Positions 38,745-48,263 are shown, counted from the first letter of the stretch. The stretch: DNA of 64,000 nt from Anaerobacillus isosaccharinicus (GCF_001866075.3 NZ_CP063356.1:1292164-1356163); one strand, 5' to 3'. The notes: a model not told the origin generated them from the letters alone. Program-made: numbers and translations.

Positions 38745-40673
38745 ATGTCGTATCAATTACTATTTAATCCTATTAAAATTAACGAGCTAACATTACAATC
38801 TAGAGTCATTATGGGGTCGATGCATGTAGGTTTAGAAGGTGAAGAAAACGGCCTTGAAAAGCTAATTGCTTTTTACAAGGAAAGGGCGAAAAACAAAGTT
38901 GGCTTAATCGTCACGGGTGGCGCTGCTGTCTGTCCAGAGGGGAGTGGTGGTGTTCACTTTATGTCAATCCATAAAGACGATGATGTCGAGTACTGGAAGC
39001 CGCTAACAAAAGCTGTTCATGACGTTGATGGAAAAATTGCCTTACAGCTATTTCACGCTGGCCGTTATGCTTATAAAGCATTGACAGGCTACGACGTAGT
39101 TGCACCATCTGCGATACAATCACCAATTAACCCCGATGTACCTGTTGCTTTAACAGCGGAACAGGTTGAAGCAACGGTTACTGCTTTTGGAAGCGCTGCC
39201 AAACGAGCAAAACAAGCTGGCTTTGACGCCGTAGAAATAATGGGTTCAGAAGGCTACTTAATTAACCAGTTTACTTCACCTGTTACCAATCAACGTGACG
39301 ATGAGTGGGGTGGCTCTTTTGAAAAAAGAATTCGCTTTTCTCTTGAAATTGTGAAGGCAGTTCGAGAAAATGTTGGTCCGACATTCCCGATTATTTTCCG
39401 AATGTCTGGTCTTGATCTTATTGAAAGTAGCACATCAGATGAAGAAACGAAACGCTGGGCAAAAGAATTAGAAAAAATGAGTGTTGACCTTTTAAATATC
39501 GGGATTGGTTGGCACGAATCAAAAGTTCCAACAATATCGATGAAGGTGCCGCGAAATCGTTTCGTTCCTGTGGCTACTGCCATTAAAGAAGCTGTTTCGA
39601 TTCCTGTCATTGCTAGTAATCGGATTAATAACCCTGAAGATGCTGAAAAGATACTGCAAAGCGGTGCCGCAGACATGATCTCGATGGCCCGACCATTTTT
39701 AGCAGACCCAGCGATTTTAACAAAGGCTTATGAACAAAGGTTAGAAGATATTAATACGTGTATTGCTTGTAACCAAGCTTGTTTGGATCATGTTTTCGAA
39801 TTAAAGACAGCCTCTTGTCTAGTAAACCCTGAAGCAGGTAGAGAGCTAGAGTTACAGATTGTACCAACTGAGCGAAGAAAACGAATTTTGGTTGTTGGCG
39901 CAGGACCAGGTGGCATTGAAGCTGCCCGAGTGTTGGCCTTACGTGGGCATAGCGTAACAATTGCCGACCAAGGTGATGCCATCGGCGGTCAACTAAATTT
40001 TTCTCGAATTGTCCCTGGTAAAAGTGAATTCAACGAAACGATTCGTTATTACAACACACAGCTCCGTAAGCTTAACGTCCAAGTTAGGCTAAAACATAAA
40101 ATTACAACCGACGACCCGTTAGTTCATGAGGCCGATGAGATTATTATTTCTACAGGTATTCTGCCGAGAAAACCAGATTTAATTGGAATTGATAGCGACT
40201 TTGTCGTTTCCTATAAAGATATTTTTGAAAGTAGAGTAGAGACAAAAGAAAATGTCGTCATCATTGGTGGTGGTGGTGTCGCTTGTGACTTAGCATTTTT
40301 ACTTAAAGAAAAAGGCGCCGAGAACATTACTATGCTACAACGTGGTAAAGCCTTTGCTCGTGGAATTGGGAAAACAACCCGTTGGGCGACATTAATGGAA
40401 CTTAAAATGAAGAAAATTCGGATGATAGGTGGGATTAGTGAATATAAAACGATAAAAAACAATGCTGTTTCATTTTTGCAAAATGGTGAGGAGCACTCTG
40501 TTCCCGCTGATCTAGTTGTTTATGCAAGTGGGCAACTACCGAATAACAGCTTATACGCTTCGTTAAAAGCAAAAGGAAAACAAGTCCACATAATTGGAGG
40601 AGCAAAAGATGCTAGTGAACTTGATGCAAAAAAAGCAATTTACGAAGGTGCAATCGTTGCCAGAAAAATTTAA
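38745..40673 (+). CDS. NADH:flavin oxidoreductase / 2,4-dienoyl-CoA reductase (FadH-like)
   Basis: 642 residues. Domains: an FMN-binding Old Yellow Enzyme TIM barrel (residues about 1-350, with FHAGRYAY and INQFTSPVTNQRDDEWGGS), a 4Fe-4S motif CIACNQACLD...CLVNP (near 345-370), and FAD/NAD(P) Rossmann domains (VVGAGPGGIEAARVLALRGH near 385; VVIIGGGGVACDLA near 510). 2,4-dienoyl-CoA reductase lets polyunsaturated acyl-CoA enter beta-oxidation; related enzymes reduce other enoates. Pairing with an enoyl-CoA hydratase supports acyl-CoA work, but the substrate is not certain. AGGGGG site 9 bases before the ATG. Confidence 0.87.
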   Translation: MSYQLLFNPIKINELTLQSRVIMGSMHVGLEGEENGLEKLIAFYKERAKNKVGLIVTGGAAVCPEGSGGVHFMSIHKDDDVEYWKPLTKAVHDVDGKIALQLFHAGRYAYKALTGYDVVAPSAIQSPINPDVPVALTAEQVEATVTAFGSAAKRAKQAGFDAVEIMGSEGYLINQFTSPVTNQRDDEWGGSFEKRIRFSLEIVKAVRENVGPTFPIIFRMSGLDLIESSTSDEETKRWAKELEKMSVDLLNIGIGWHESKVPTISMKVPRNRFVPVATAIKEAVSIPVIASNRINNPEDAEKILQSGAADMISMARPFLADPAILTKAYEQRLEDINTCIACNQACLDHVFELKTASCLVNPEAGRELELQIVPTERRKRILVVGAGPGGIEAARVLALRGHSVTIADQGDAIGGQLNFSRIVPGKSEFNETIRYYNTQLRKLNVQVRLKHKITTDDPLVHEADEIIISTGILPRKPDLIGIDSDFVVSYKDIFESRVETKENVVIIGGGGVACDLAFLLKEKGAENITMLQRGKAFARGIGKTTRWATLMELKMKKIRMIGGISEYKTIKNNAVSFLQNGEEHSVPADLVVYASGQLPNNSLYASLKAKGKQVHIIGGAKDASELDAKKAIYEGAIVARKI

Positions 40674-40688
40674 AGAGGAGTGGAACAA

Positions 40689-41435
40689 ATGAAAAACGGA
40701 ACAGTTATAGTAGAATGTCATGAAGGTATTGCTACAATCACCTTAAACCGTCCTGAAGTAAAAAATGCGATAAATCTTGCCATGCATAAAGATTTACAAG
40801 AAGCATTTACAACAGCGGGGAATGACCCAGCCGTGAAAGTGATTATCCTCCAAGGAAAAGATGGGGCTTTCTCAAGTGGAGCTGATTTAAAAAGCATCCC
40901 TATCGATGACTTTGCTTCGTTTGATCATGGCGATTATTTAAAAGATACGTATAATACGCTCATTGAAATTATTGAAGAGATTGATAAACCGATCATTGCC
41001 TATCTAAACGGAATTAGTGTTGGGGCTGGTTTAAGCATTGCCTTAGCATGTGATTTTCGCTACGCTCATTCAGATGCCATCTTAGGAGTGAGTTTTTTAA
41101 AGATCGCTCTCGTCCCTGATGCAGGTGCATCCTATTATCTTCCAAGAATCGTCGGCCTTCAAAAAGCACTGGAACTTTGCTTAGGTGAACCTATTACTGC
41201 AGAAGAAGCCCTATGTTGTGGATTAATTAACAGTATTGGCTGTCCTCTTGAATTTGCAAAAAAACTAACACAAGTTCCAGTTACAACCTTTGGATTAATG
41301 AAAAAGAATATGCGCAACTCGTTCGATAAATCTCTTACAGAAGTATTAAACATGGAAATCGATACCCAAAGAAAAGCAGGAAAATCGCCCGAACACATGC
41401 AAGCAATACAAGCCTTTGTGAAAAAAGTGAAGTAA
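40689..41435 (+). CDS. Enoyl-CoA hydratase/isomerase
   Basis: A 248-residue crotonase-fold protein: ITLNRPEVKNAINLAM, the oxyanion-hole loop DGAFSSGADLKSI (near 65) and NGISVGAGLSIALACDFRYA (near 105). Position 135 region reads LVPDAGASYYLPRIVG, where hydratases often carry a catalytic Glu and this one has Asp/Ala, so an isomerase or related activity is possible. It starts 15 bp after the FadH-like gene with AGAGGAG before the ATG, so the two form one operon under the upstream TetR. Confidence 0.88.
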   Translation: MKNGTVIVECHEGIATITLNRPEVKNAINLAMHKDLQEAFTTAGNDPAVKVIILQGKDGAFSSGADLKSIPIDDFASFDHGDYLKDTYNTLIEIIEEIDKPIIAYLNGISVGAGLSIALACDFRYAHSDAILGVSFLKIALVPDAGASYYLPRIVGLQKALELCLGEPITAEEALCCGLINSIGCPLEFAKKLTQVPVTTFGLMKKNMRNSFDKSLTEVLNMEIDTQRKAGKSPEHMQAIQAFVKKVK

Positions 41436-41451
41436 TTTTTCATAATTCAAA

Positions 41452-41540
41452 ATGTAGAATGTAGAATGCAAAATGGTAAAAGCTAAGCTACGAAGCATGC
41501 TAAACTAATTCTACATTCTACATTTTACATTTTGCATTCA
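41452..41540. repeat. Heptad inverted repeat, copy 15
   Basis: The left arm is AAAATGTAGAATGTAGAATG, the core AAGCTACGAAGCATGC and the right arm ATTCTACATTCTACATTTTA then CATTTTGCATT. It fills the gap before the hemQ promoter region. Confidence 0.85.
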
Positions 41541-41654
41541 TTCAATTTGGTTTTTCCCTTCGTAAATAGTATAATGAGCATAGAAATAGTAATTACCAAA
41601 AAATAATTAGTATTGTTATTATTATTAAGATTCGTTTTGAGGAGTGGGTTATCA

Positions 41655-42398
41655 ATGAGTGAAGCAGCTAAAACATTAGAAGGCTGGTATTGTTTACACG
41701 ATTTTAGAGCAATCAACTGGGAAAAGTGGAAGTACCTTTCTACAGAAGAAAGGCAATCAATTACAAATGAATTGTTAGGATTATTAGAAAAATGGGAAAC
41801 GACAGAAGCAAGAAAAGCTGGAAGTCATGCTCTTTATAGCATCGTTGGCCAAAAAGCTGATCTTTCAATTATGCTTTTACGTCCAACAATGGAAGAGCTT
41901 AACGAAATTGAAAACGCGTTTAATAAAACTCGGTTCGCTGAATACACAATTCCTACATATTCGTATGTTTCAGTAGTTGAACTAAGTAACTACCTTCCTG
42001 CAAGTGTCGACCCTAATGAAGATCCTGAAATTCAAGCACGTTTAAAACCAACTTTACCAAAATCTAAGTATATTTGCTTCTATCCAATGAATAAGCGTCG
42101 TGAAGGTAATGATAATTGGTACATGCTACCAATGGAAGAACGTAAAACTTTAATGCGCAGTCACGGGATGATCGGTAGAGGTTATGCGGGCAAGGTAAAA
42201 CAAATTATTACAGGTTCTGTAGGTTTTGATGATTGGGAATGGGGTGTAACTTTATTCTCAGATGATGTACTTCAGTTCAAAAAACTAGTTTACGAAATGC
42301 GTTTTGATGAAGTAAGTGCTCGTTACGGAGAATTCGGTTCATTCTTCGTAGGAAATCTTTTATTAAAAGAGTCAGTACCAAATTACTTACACATATAA
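41655..42398 (+). CDS. hemQ: Coproheme decarboxylase (HemQ/ChdC)
   Basis: 247 residues of the chlorite-dismutase-like fold. It decarboxylates coproheme III to heme b, the last step of the Gram-positive heme route. Visible are [13 protein letters not shown] with the catalytic tyrosine (near 145), the [24 protein letters not shown] helix-loop with the heme-ligand histidine (near 171) and the [13 protein letters not shown] strand. Start MSEAAKTL after GAGGAGTGGG; a longer frame lacks a ribosome site. Equivalent to B. subtilis ywfI. Confidence 0.95.
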   Translation: MSEAAKTLEGWYCLHDFRAINWEKWKYLSTEERQSITNELLGLLEKWETTEARKAGSHALYSIVGQKADLSIMLLRPTMEELNEIENAFNKTRFAEYTIPTYSYVSVVELSNYLPASVDPNEDPEIQARLKPTLPKSKYICFYPMNKRREGNDNWYMLPMEERKTLMRSHGMIGRGYAGKVKQIITGSVGFDDWEWGVTLFSDDVLQFKKLVYEMRFDEVSARYGEFGSFFVGNLLLKESVPNYLHI

Positions 42399-42404
42399 AG
42401 AACG

Positions 42405-42433
42405 AAAGTCAGATGTTAACCATCTGACTTTTT
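42405..42433 (+). terminator. hemQ terminator
   Basis: AAAGTCAGATG, loop TTAAC, CATCTGACTTT and TT-run, directly downstream of hemQ. Confidence 0.9.
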
Positions 42434-42600
42434 AATTTCCGTTTTTAATTTCCGGTTTTCCACCTTCACTTTTCGGTCTCGGATTTTCAGTTTCCGCCTG
42501 CGATCATCGGTTTTCGATCTTTGGTTTTTCATTCTACATTCTACATTTTACATTCTACACTCTACATTCATTCTTTAAATTCATAATTCTATATTCAAAA
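42434..42600. repeat. Low-complexity TTTCCGGTTTTC tract and heptad repeat copy 16
   Basis: 42434-42526 is a pyrimidine-rich tract made of variants of TTTCGGTTTTC (TTTCCGTTTTT, TTCCGGTTTTCC, TTTTCGGTCTC, CATCGGTTTTCG). It is followed at 42527-42575 by one heptad arm (TTCTACATTCTACATTTTAC...) lacking a clear partner. It lies between hemQ and cwlJ. Confidence 0.6.
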
Positions 42601-42733
42601 TCATAGGCATAAGATAGTGAAAGAAGTAAAAGGCAAGGTATGTTGAATGCCAGAAGCTTTTTGCCAAGTTTGTAAAAATCATCTTGCTCCTTATCGTTCA
42701 TCTTGCGGCTTACATAATATAGGAGGTGAGTTA

Positions 42734-43165
42734 ATGGCAGTCATTAAAGTTAATGAAAATGACGTAAAAGTTCTAGCTCGATTAATGAGGGCTGAAGCTG
42801 AAGGTGAGGGCGATTTAGGTATGCTGATGGCAGGAAATGTCATGGTTAACCGAGTTCGTGCTAACTGTCTAGATTTTAAAGATGTAAACTCGATCGATAG
42901 AATGGCATTTCAATCGCCAGGTGGATTTGAAGCTACTCAGAAAGGTTATTTCTATCAAGGCGCTAGGGAAAGAGAAATTCGTCTCGCCCGTAAACTTATT
43001 AATGGTGAGCGACACCACCCTGCTGATTTTGCGCTCTGGTTTTTCCGTCCTGAAGCTGGGTGCCCAGCGCAATGGTGGGGACAATGGAACTCAGGAAGAT
43101 ATAAACTTCATTGCTTCTATACACCATTAGCCAGTGAATGTCCGTCAGTTTATTCAACTTATTAA
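42734..43165 (+). CDS. cwlJ: Spore cortex-lytic enzyme CwlJ
   Basis: 143 residues of the SleB/CwlJ hydrolase domain: MARLMRAEAEGEGDLGMLMAG-like N-terminus with the catalytic Glu, GNVMVNRVRANC, GFEATQKGYFYQGARERE and CPAQWWGQ. It degrades cortex muramic-lactam during germination from a position in the spore coat. I use the ATG at 42734 after AGGAGGTGA; the length then matches B. subtilis CwlJ (142). A longer frame beginning at 42647 includes the ribosome site and is unlikely. gerQ follows by 27 bp, as expected since GerQ is needed for CwlJ placement. Confidence 0.95.
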   Translation: MAVIKVNENDVKVLARLMRAEAEGEGDLGMLMAGNVMVNRVRANCLDFKDVNSIDRMAFQSPGGFEATQKGYFYQGAREREIRLARKLINGERHHPADFALWFFRPEAGCPAQWWGQWNSGRYKLHCFYTPLASECPSVYSTY

Positions 43166-43192
43166 TTGTCTTTATTATAAAGGAGTGATCTC

Positions 43193-43702
43193 ATGTTTCA
43201 ACAGCAACCATGGATGCAACAACAATACCTAACACCAACTCAACAAGGGCCTGCCTTACCTTACCAAATACCAACAGAGCAACCATTTATGCAACAACAA
43301 CCATTTTTTGGCCAACAACAAGTTCCACAGCAATTTTTACCTGGTGCCCCAATGCCTACCCCACCAGGATTTGCGCAACAGTTTCCAATGACACCGCCTC
43401 CTGAGCCTGGGATGCTTCCTCTTGAGCAATCATATATTGAAAATATTTTACGGTTAAATCGGGGCAAGGTTGGGACGTTTTACATGACTTATGAGAATAA
43501 CGTTGAATGGAATGCAAAAATCTTCAGAGGTATTGTTGAAGAGGCTGGCCGTGATCATATCATTATTAGTGATCCGCAAAATGGAAAATACTATTTGTTA
43601 CTGATGCTTAACTTAGATTATGTGGTATTTGATGAGCCGATTGAGTATGAATACCCGTTTGGTGCTGCACCTGCACCTATGGCAACGTATTCGCCGAGAT
43701 AA
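43193..43702 (+). CDS. gerQ: Spore coat protein GerQ
   Basis: 169 residues. The first ~80 are rich in Gln and Pro (MFQQQPWMQQQYLTPTQQ...), and the C-terminal domain SYIENILRLNRGKVGTFYMT through YYLLLMLNLDYVVFDEPIEYEYPFG is the conserved GerQ fold. In B. subtilis GerQ is crosslinked by transglutaminase in the coat and holds CwlJ there. AAGGAGTGATCTC precedes the ATG. Same operon as cwlJ. Confidence 0.94.
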   Translation: MFQQQPWMQQQYLTPTQQGPALPYQIPTEQPFMQQQPFFGQQQVPQQFLPGAPMPTPPGFAQQFPMTPPPEPGMLPLEQSYIENILRLNRGKVGTFYMTYENNVEWNAKIFRGIVEEAGRDHIIISDPQNGKYYLLLMLNLDYVVFDEPIEYEYPFGAAPAPMATYSPR

Positions 43703-43718
43703 CTTAATATCTAAGACA

Positions 43719-43756
43719 AAAAATGAGGCCTCTTTTAACTAGAGGACCTCATTTTC
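43719..43756. terminator. Bidirectional terminator gerQ / ywdK
   Basis: AAAAATGAGG...AGAGG-CCTCATTTT with inner TCTT/AGAG pairing forms a stem with A- and T-runs between the convergent genes. Confidence 0.85.
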
Positions 43757-43757
43757 A

Positions 43758-44138
43758 TTACAAACTTTTAAATGCGGATAGAGCTATCAACACCCAACCA
43801 ACCATAAAGAAAACTCCACCGATTGGTGTAATAGCCCCTAAGACTTTCACTCCCGAAATGCTTAATATATAAAGACTACCTGAGAAGAAAATAATCCCTA
43901 GGAACATTGCCCACCCTGCCCATGTTAGCATCGCTGGATAACCGAGACGATCTGCAACTACAGCAATAATTAAAATTGCTATTGCATGGATCATGTGATA
44001 TTGGACACCTGTTTGATAAATCTCAATCATTCTTTCCGTTAATTTACCTTGTAAGCCATGTGCACCAAATGCTCCTAGCCCAACCGCGATTAACATATTA
44101 ATACTACCGATCATTAAAAATAGCTTTAACATTAGCAA
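43758..44138 (-). CDS. ywdK: DUF423 membrane protein (YwdK-like)
   Basis: A 126-residue protein with four predicted membrane helices. The N-terminal GSINMLIAVGLGAFGAHGL is the DUF423 hallmark, followed by YHMIHAIAILIIAV. Function unknown. It keeps the B. subtilis order gerQ-ywdK. Confidence 0.88.
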   Translation of the reverse strand: MLMLKLFLMIGSINMLIAVGLGAFGAHGLQGKLTERMIEIYQTGVQYHMIHAIAILIIAVVADRLGYPAMLTWAGWAMFLGIIFFSGSLYILSISGVKVLGAITPIGGVFFMVGWVLIALSAFKSL

Positions 44139-44213
44139 CTATGCCCCTTTTGTTAGTTTCTTTCCTACTGAACTCAGAATAGCACAGTTAGTAATTGACT
44201 TCAAAAAATTGGA

Positions 44214-44516
44214 TTAACGGTTGCTTAAGTAGATTTCAAGTGCTTGTCTCATTTTTTCGGCTTCACTGCTATTATCGGCATGCACGAGAATATGGTCACC
44301 ATTTAGTTCAACTTCAACATTTTGGAAACCTTGTTTTTCTAAAAAATCAGCGACATCATGAAAGTTCTCATTTTGAGTATAAAGCGTTTTGTTACCGACA
44401 TATTTTCCCTCTACAAATACTTCATAACGATCTTCAAAAAGCTTCGTTGTATCTTGATCATTTTCCCTAAGATTAAAAAATAACGGTATACCTAAATTAC
44501 TTCGATTATTAATCAT
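44214..44516 (-). CDS. Hypothetical protein, 100 residues
   Basis: I do not recognise this protein. It is soluble, with a beta-strand-rich start (RYEVFVEGKYVGNKTLYTQ) and a C-terminal alternation (DVADFLEKQGFQNVEVELNG, DHILVHADNSSEAEKMRQAL) like a small alpha/beta ferredoxin-type fold. A good GGAGG lies 9 bases before the ATG, so it is probably expressed. It sits between ywdK and ywdI, where B. subtilis has an unrelated gene. Confidence 0.75.
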   Translation of the reverse strand: MINNRSNLGIPLFFNLRENDQDTTKLFEDRYEVFVEGKYVGNKTLYTQNENFHDVADFLEKQGFQNVEVELNGDHILVHADNSSEAEKMRQALEIYLSNR

Positions 44517-44588
44517 TGTTTAAGACCTCCAAAAGCTGATTATCATAACATACCTTAATTTGGTCTTAATTTTCCTAAATTATGAATG

Positions 44589-44843
44589 TTAAAAATCAAA
44601 TAAGCTACCGCTATCTGGCTCATCACTTACGACTGTCTTGTTTTTCTCATTGCTCATTTTTTCAATTTTCGTTTCAGTCATTGGCTTCACATCTTTTTGT
44701 GCTTCTAGAAGTAAGTCACAATATGCTTTCATACTAATTAAATCTTCTGTGAGCTTTTCCTTATCATTCGTACTAATTGCTTTTTTAACAGCTTGAACTC
44801 TTTCTTCTAGCTTTTTAATAATGACTTCTGTTCCAATATTCAT
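44589..44843 (-). CDS. ywdI: YwdI family protein (DUF5327)
   Basis: 84 residues from MNIGTEVIIKKLEERV: a charged helical N-terminal part and a polar tail ending GSLFDF. The TGAGGG site stands 5 bases before the ATG; the open frame extends 44 codons further without a plausible start. Small Bacillus protein of unknown function, lying near ung as in B. subtilis. Confidence 0.75.
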   Translation of the reverse strand: MNIGTEVIIKKLEERVQAVKKAISTNDKEKLTEDLISMKAYCDLLLEAQKDVKPMTETKIEKMSNEKNKTVVSDEPDSGSLFDF

Positions 44844-44965
44844 GATATCCCTCACTATTCTATTGCTATTCGTGGAAGATCTATTTTGCATAATTAAGTT
44901 TCGCAGTGTTCTGATAATATTTCCCACTATTATAACATTTGAGTTGATGATCGTGAAAATATAAA

Positions 44966-45000
44966 AAGAGACCAACTTAAATTTATAGTCAGTCTCTCTA
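44966..45000 (-). terminator. Terminator after the histidine kinase
   Basis: AGAGAC...GTCTCT with a long loop, followed on the minus strand by TTTTTAT. Confidence 0.6.
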
Positions 45001-45003
45001 GTC

Positions 45004-47139
45004 TTAATAAGATAAAGTTATAACAAACTTACTCCCTCTACCTTCCTCACTTGAAACCACAATCGTACCGTTCATTTCTTCAATAATTCGAAAGCTCGTT
45101 GCGAGTCCCAGACCTGTTCCTGTCTGTTTGGTTGAATAAAATGGGGTTCCAAGCTTTTCGATAGTTGTCGTATTCATCCCACAGCCCGTATCTAAAATAG
45201 AGATAGCGATTTTATTTTCCAAAGCGAGGTGTTTGGTTTTAATTGTTACTACACCATCTTCTTCTATTGCTTCAACTGCATTTTGAATAATATTGATAAA
45301 AACTTGTTGTAATTTACCTGGGTCGATCAGAACTGTTGGCAATTCCTCAAATTCTTTCTCTATATCGATTCCTTTCATCTTTAATTGCGACTTCTGAAGA
45401 ATAAGCATGTCTTCTAATAAAGAATTAATCTTCGTTTTTTTGAGTTCTTCACTAGACTTAGGATTAGATAAGTTTAATAGATCGGTAATAAAATAATTTA
45501 CACGGTCAATTTCTTTTATTATAAGATCATAATGGTTTTTTTTGACCTCTTCTTCTTTACCAAAGAGTTGAATAAAACCTCGAATGATTGCTAGCGGATT
45601 ACGAATTTCATGTGCTAAGCCAGCTGCCATTTGTCCTACTACTTTTAACTTTTCAGAACGAACTAACTCTCGTTCCATTTGCCTTTTTTCTGTAAGATCA
45701 TTAATGACAATTAACATTTCATCATGGATTTCTTCGCTTTCTATTGATGGGAGTGAAGATATACTTATAAAAAAATGATAGATGTTCTGATGAAAACTAC
45801 ATTGAAGTTCAAATTTTTTATTTTTCTCTTCACCAACAAACTCTAAAACTCTGCTCGATAAAACAAACTGCTTAAAATTATCCGATTTTTGCATAACCTC
45901 ATTAACAGTTCTGTTAACTACTTCATATCTAGGGAGATGAAATAATTTTTCACACGTACGATTAAACGTAGTAATCTTCATCGTTTTTTTATTAACTGCA
46001 ATAACACCATTATCCGTTGTTTCAATAATTAGAGTCGATTTTTTGTGGCCACGCTCTCGTTGGGCAAGCTTCTTTGTCATTGCGGTAAAAGTCTGATTTA
46101 AACGGTCGATTTCTTGATACGTTTTTTCATTTAAAGGGGTAACAGCCTTACCAGTAGCAAAATCAGAAGTAGCTGCAACTAGTCTTTCAACTGGACTAAC
46201 AATATATTTTGATAACTTAAATACAGCTATCGTTGTTAAAAATAAAACGAATCCAACTGTTAGTAAATAGTTCGTTAAGAGTTTTTGAAGTGGTAAAAAT
46301 AAAGCTCCCTTAGAAACGGAAACTCCTACAAACCAGTCTTCATCAAACCCTTCCATTTTATTAATTTTTTCATATGATAGGACAAGATCTTGATCACCGT
46401 TATAGATAATCTCTCAATTTTTACTATTAAATACTATTTCAGAACCATTCAAATTATTTTTTTCTAAATGATTTTCATTTAAAATTTTACGATGGTCAGG
46501 GTGAGCAATAAACTCTCCATTTTTGTTAATTAGAAATGCATACCCTTCTAATCCAACAATTTGATCTTGTTCTGAAAACTTGGTAAACGTCTGCCAGAGA
46601 TAGTTTAGGTCAAATAAAGGCGAGATAACACCAACTACTTCTTCACCAGATTCATTAAATACGGGAGCCGACATAACTAAAACAGGTTCATGAATAACCG
46701 GTGATAAATAAATATCAGATAAATAAATGTCTCCCTTTATTGAGGCCTGAAACCATTTTCGGTCATTTAAGTCGCTCCCAATGACTTTATCTATTGAACT
46801 AATCGAAACAATCCCATCTGGTTTGACAAAGATCGTGTCTGAATAGAAGTCATAGACATCCATAAAATGAATAAACTGTTCTTGTATTTCTTCATTTGTG
46901 GAACTAACTTCCTTAAGAATCGGATTTGTTGCTAAATGCTTTACATCCGAAATTCGCTCGTAAAGCGTTCGTTCTATTTCACTTGCTAATTCATTTGAAA
47001 ATGTTAGCAGGGATTGTTCAATGTATTTCGTAAGTTCTTGTTTTTGAGATTGATAAGATATGTAACCTAAAAATGATAGCGGAGTTAATGTAGTTAATAA
47101 GAAAAAAACTAATAGCTTAACTCTTAACGTTTTAAACAT
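45004..47139 (-). pseudogene. Sensor histidine kinase interrupted by an in-frame TGA
   Basis: One continuous frame of 711 codons with a single TGA at 46416-46414. The upstream part (241 codons) has a membrane helix (LLVFFLLTTLTPLSFLGYI) and an extracellular double-Cache sensor; the downstream part restarts in the same frame (EIIYNGDQDLVLSYE before the ATG at 46356) with the second membrane helix, HAMP, a PAS domain, HisKA (GLAHEIRNPLAIIRGF) and HATPase_c (NIIQNAVEAIEEDG, DTGCGMNT, GTGLGLATSFRI). All catalytic motifs remain. Resembles sporulation-type kinases. It may be a recent pseudogene, a read-through gene or a sequencing error; an internal ATG at 46356 could give a kinase without a complete sensor. 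Confidence 0.85.
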
Positions 47140-47318
47140 ATTGGCGCTCCTTACTGTTTCGATAGACCTATTATAGTATAAAACAGCTATGGATTGTTGT
47201 AATAATCGACATGCTTTTAATCTTTTATGCAGTTTTTTTAAAAAAAGTGAATAATTAGATGTTCTTTTAGTTTCGAGTTTTAATCTTTGTAATAACCTTC
47301 ATTTGTTGCTATATAAAA

Positions 47319-47342
47319 AAAGGCTAACTAGTAGCCTCTTTT
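47319..47342 (-). terminator. mmsB-like gene terminator
   Basis: GAGGCTAC, loop TAG, TAGCCTTTTTTT on the minus strand directly after the stop. Confidence 0.8.
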
Positions 47343-47349
47343 GAAAATT

Positions 47350-48228
47350 TTATTGATAAAATTTATACAATGCTTGCGTTCCGCTGTTTTCTTCACCGTC
47401 TTCAGCTAACTTTTCATATAATTCCTTTGCCAGCTTTAATCCTGGAGTTAATAAACCCATTTCTTCAGCACTTTCAAGAGCAATTGTCATATCTTTAATA
47501 AAGTGTTTGATATAAAAACCTGGCTCAAAATTACCATCGATCATTTTTGGCGCTAAGTTACTTAATGACCAGCTTCCCGCTGCCCCTGTTTCGATTGTCT
47601 GTAAGACCTTTTTCGGAGAAAGTCCTGCTTTTTTTGCGTAGGCGATTGCTTCACAAACTCCGATCATTCCAGTTGCTATCGCCATCTGGTTGCACATTTT
47701 TGTATAATGACCTGCCCCAGGACCACCTTGAAGAATGATGTTTTTACCCATTTTCTCAAGAACCGGTAATACTGCATGAAAGGCCTCTTCATCTCCACCT
47801 ACCATGATCGCAAGACGTGCTTCTTTAGCGCCTATATCACCACCAGAAACAGGAGCATCTAAAGCATGCATTTCTCGTTTTTTTGCTTCTTCGTAAATTT
47901 TTTGGGCTAATGACGGTTTCGAAGTTGTCATGTCGATGAAATATGTACCTTTTTTTGCATGGTTTAATAGGCCAGTTTCCCCTAAATAAACCTCTTCGAC
48001 ATCATGAGGATAACCAACGATTGTAATGATTATATCTGCTACTTCAGCTATTTCTTTTACAGTGTCTTTCCATTTGGCACCTTCTTCAATAATAGACAAA
48101 GCTTTTTCTTTTGTCCGATTGTAAACAACGACTTCATATCCAGCCTTCATTAGATGTGAAGCCATACTTTTTCCCATTACACCTATTCCAATAAAACCAA
48201 TAATCTTATTTTCTCTTTCTAATGTCAT
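47350..48228 (-). CDS. NAD(P)-dependent beta-hydroxyacid dehydrogenase (3-hydroxyisobutyrate dehydrogenase family)
   Basis: 292 residues: Rossmann start FIGIGVMGKSMASHLMKAGYEVVVYNRT, family signature DAPVSGGDIGAKEA, and catalytic lysine in GAGHYTKMCNQM (near 177). Members oxidise 3-hydroxyisobutyrate, tartronate semialdehyde or similar; the substrate cannot be fixed. With IcmF in the same genome, valine/isobutyrate breakdown is possible. AGGAGGAGAAGGC precedes the ATG. Similar to B. subtilis YkwC, which is elsewhere in that genome. Confidence 0.88.
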   Translation of the reverse strand: MTLERENKIIGFIGIGVMGKSMASHLMKAGYEVVVYNRTKEKALSIIEEGAKWKDTVKEIAEVADIIITIVGYPHDVEEVYLGETGLLNHAKKGTYFIDMTTSKPSLAQKIYEEAKKREMHALDAPVSGGDIGAKEARLAIMVGGDEEAFHAVLPVLEKMGKNIILQGGPGAGHYTKMCNQMAIATGMIGVCEAIAYAKKAGLSPKKVLQTIETGAAGSWSLSNLAPKMIDGNFEPGFYIKHFIKDMTIALESAEEMGLLTPGLKLAKELYEKLAEDGEENSGTQALYKFYQ

Positions 48229-48263
48229 GCCTTCTCCTCCTCAATTATATTTATAAATTTATG

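Noticed and set aside
42647-42733. Longer cwlJ N-terminus with cysteines (CQVCKNHLAPYRSSCG)
   Set aside because: An AGGAGGTGA site and ATG at 42734 give the known CwlJ length; the extension would encode the ribosome site itself. The cysteine pattern was tempting, but no family match is known to me.
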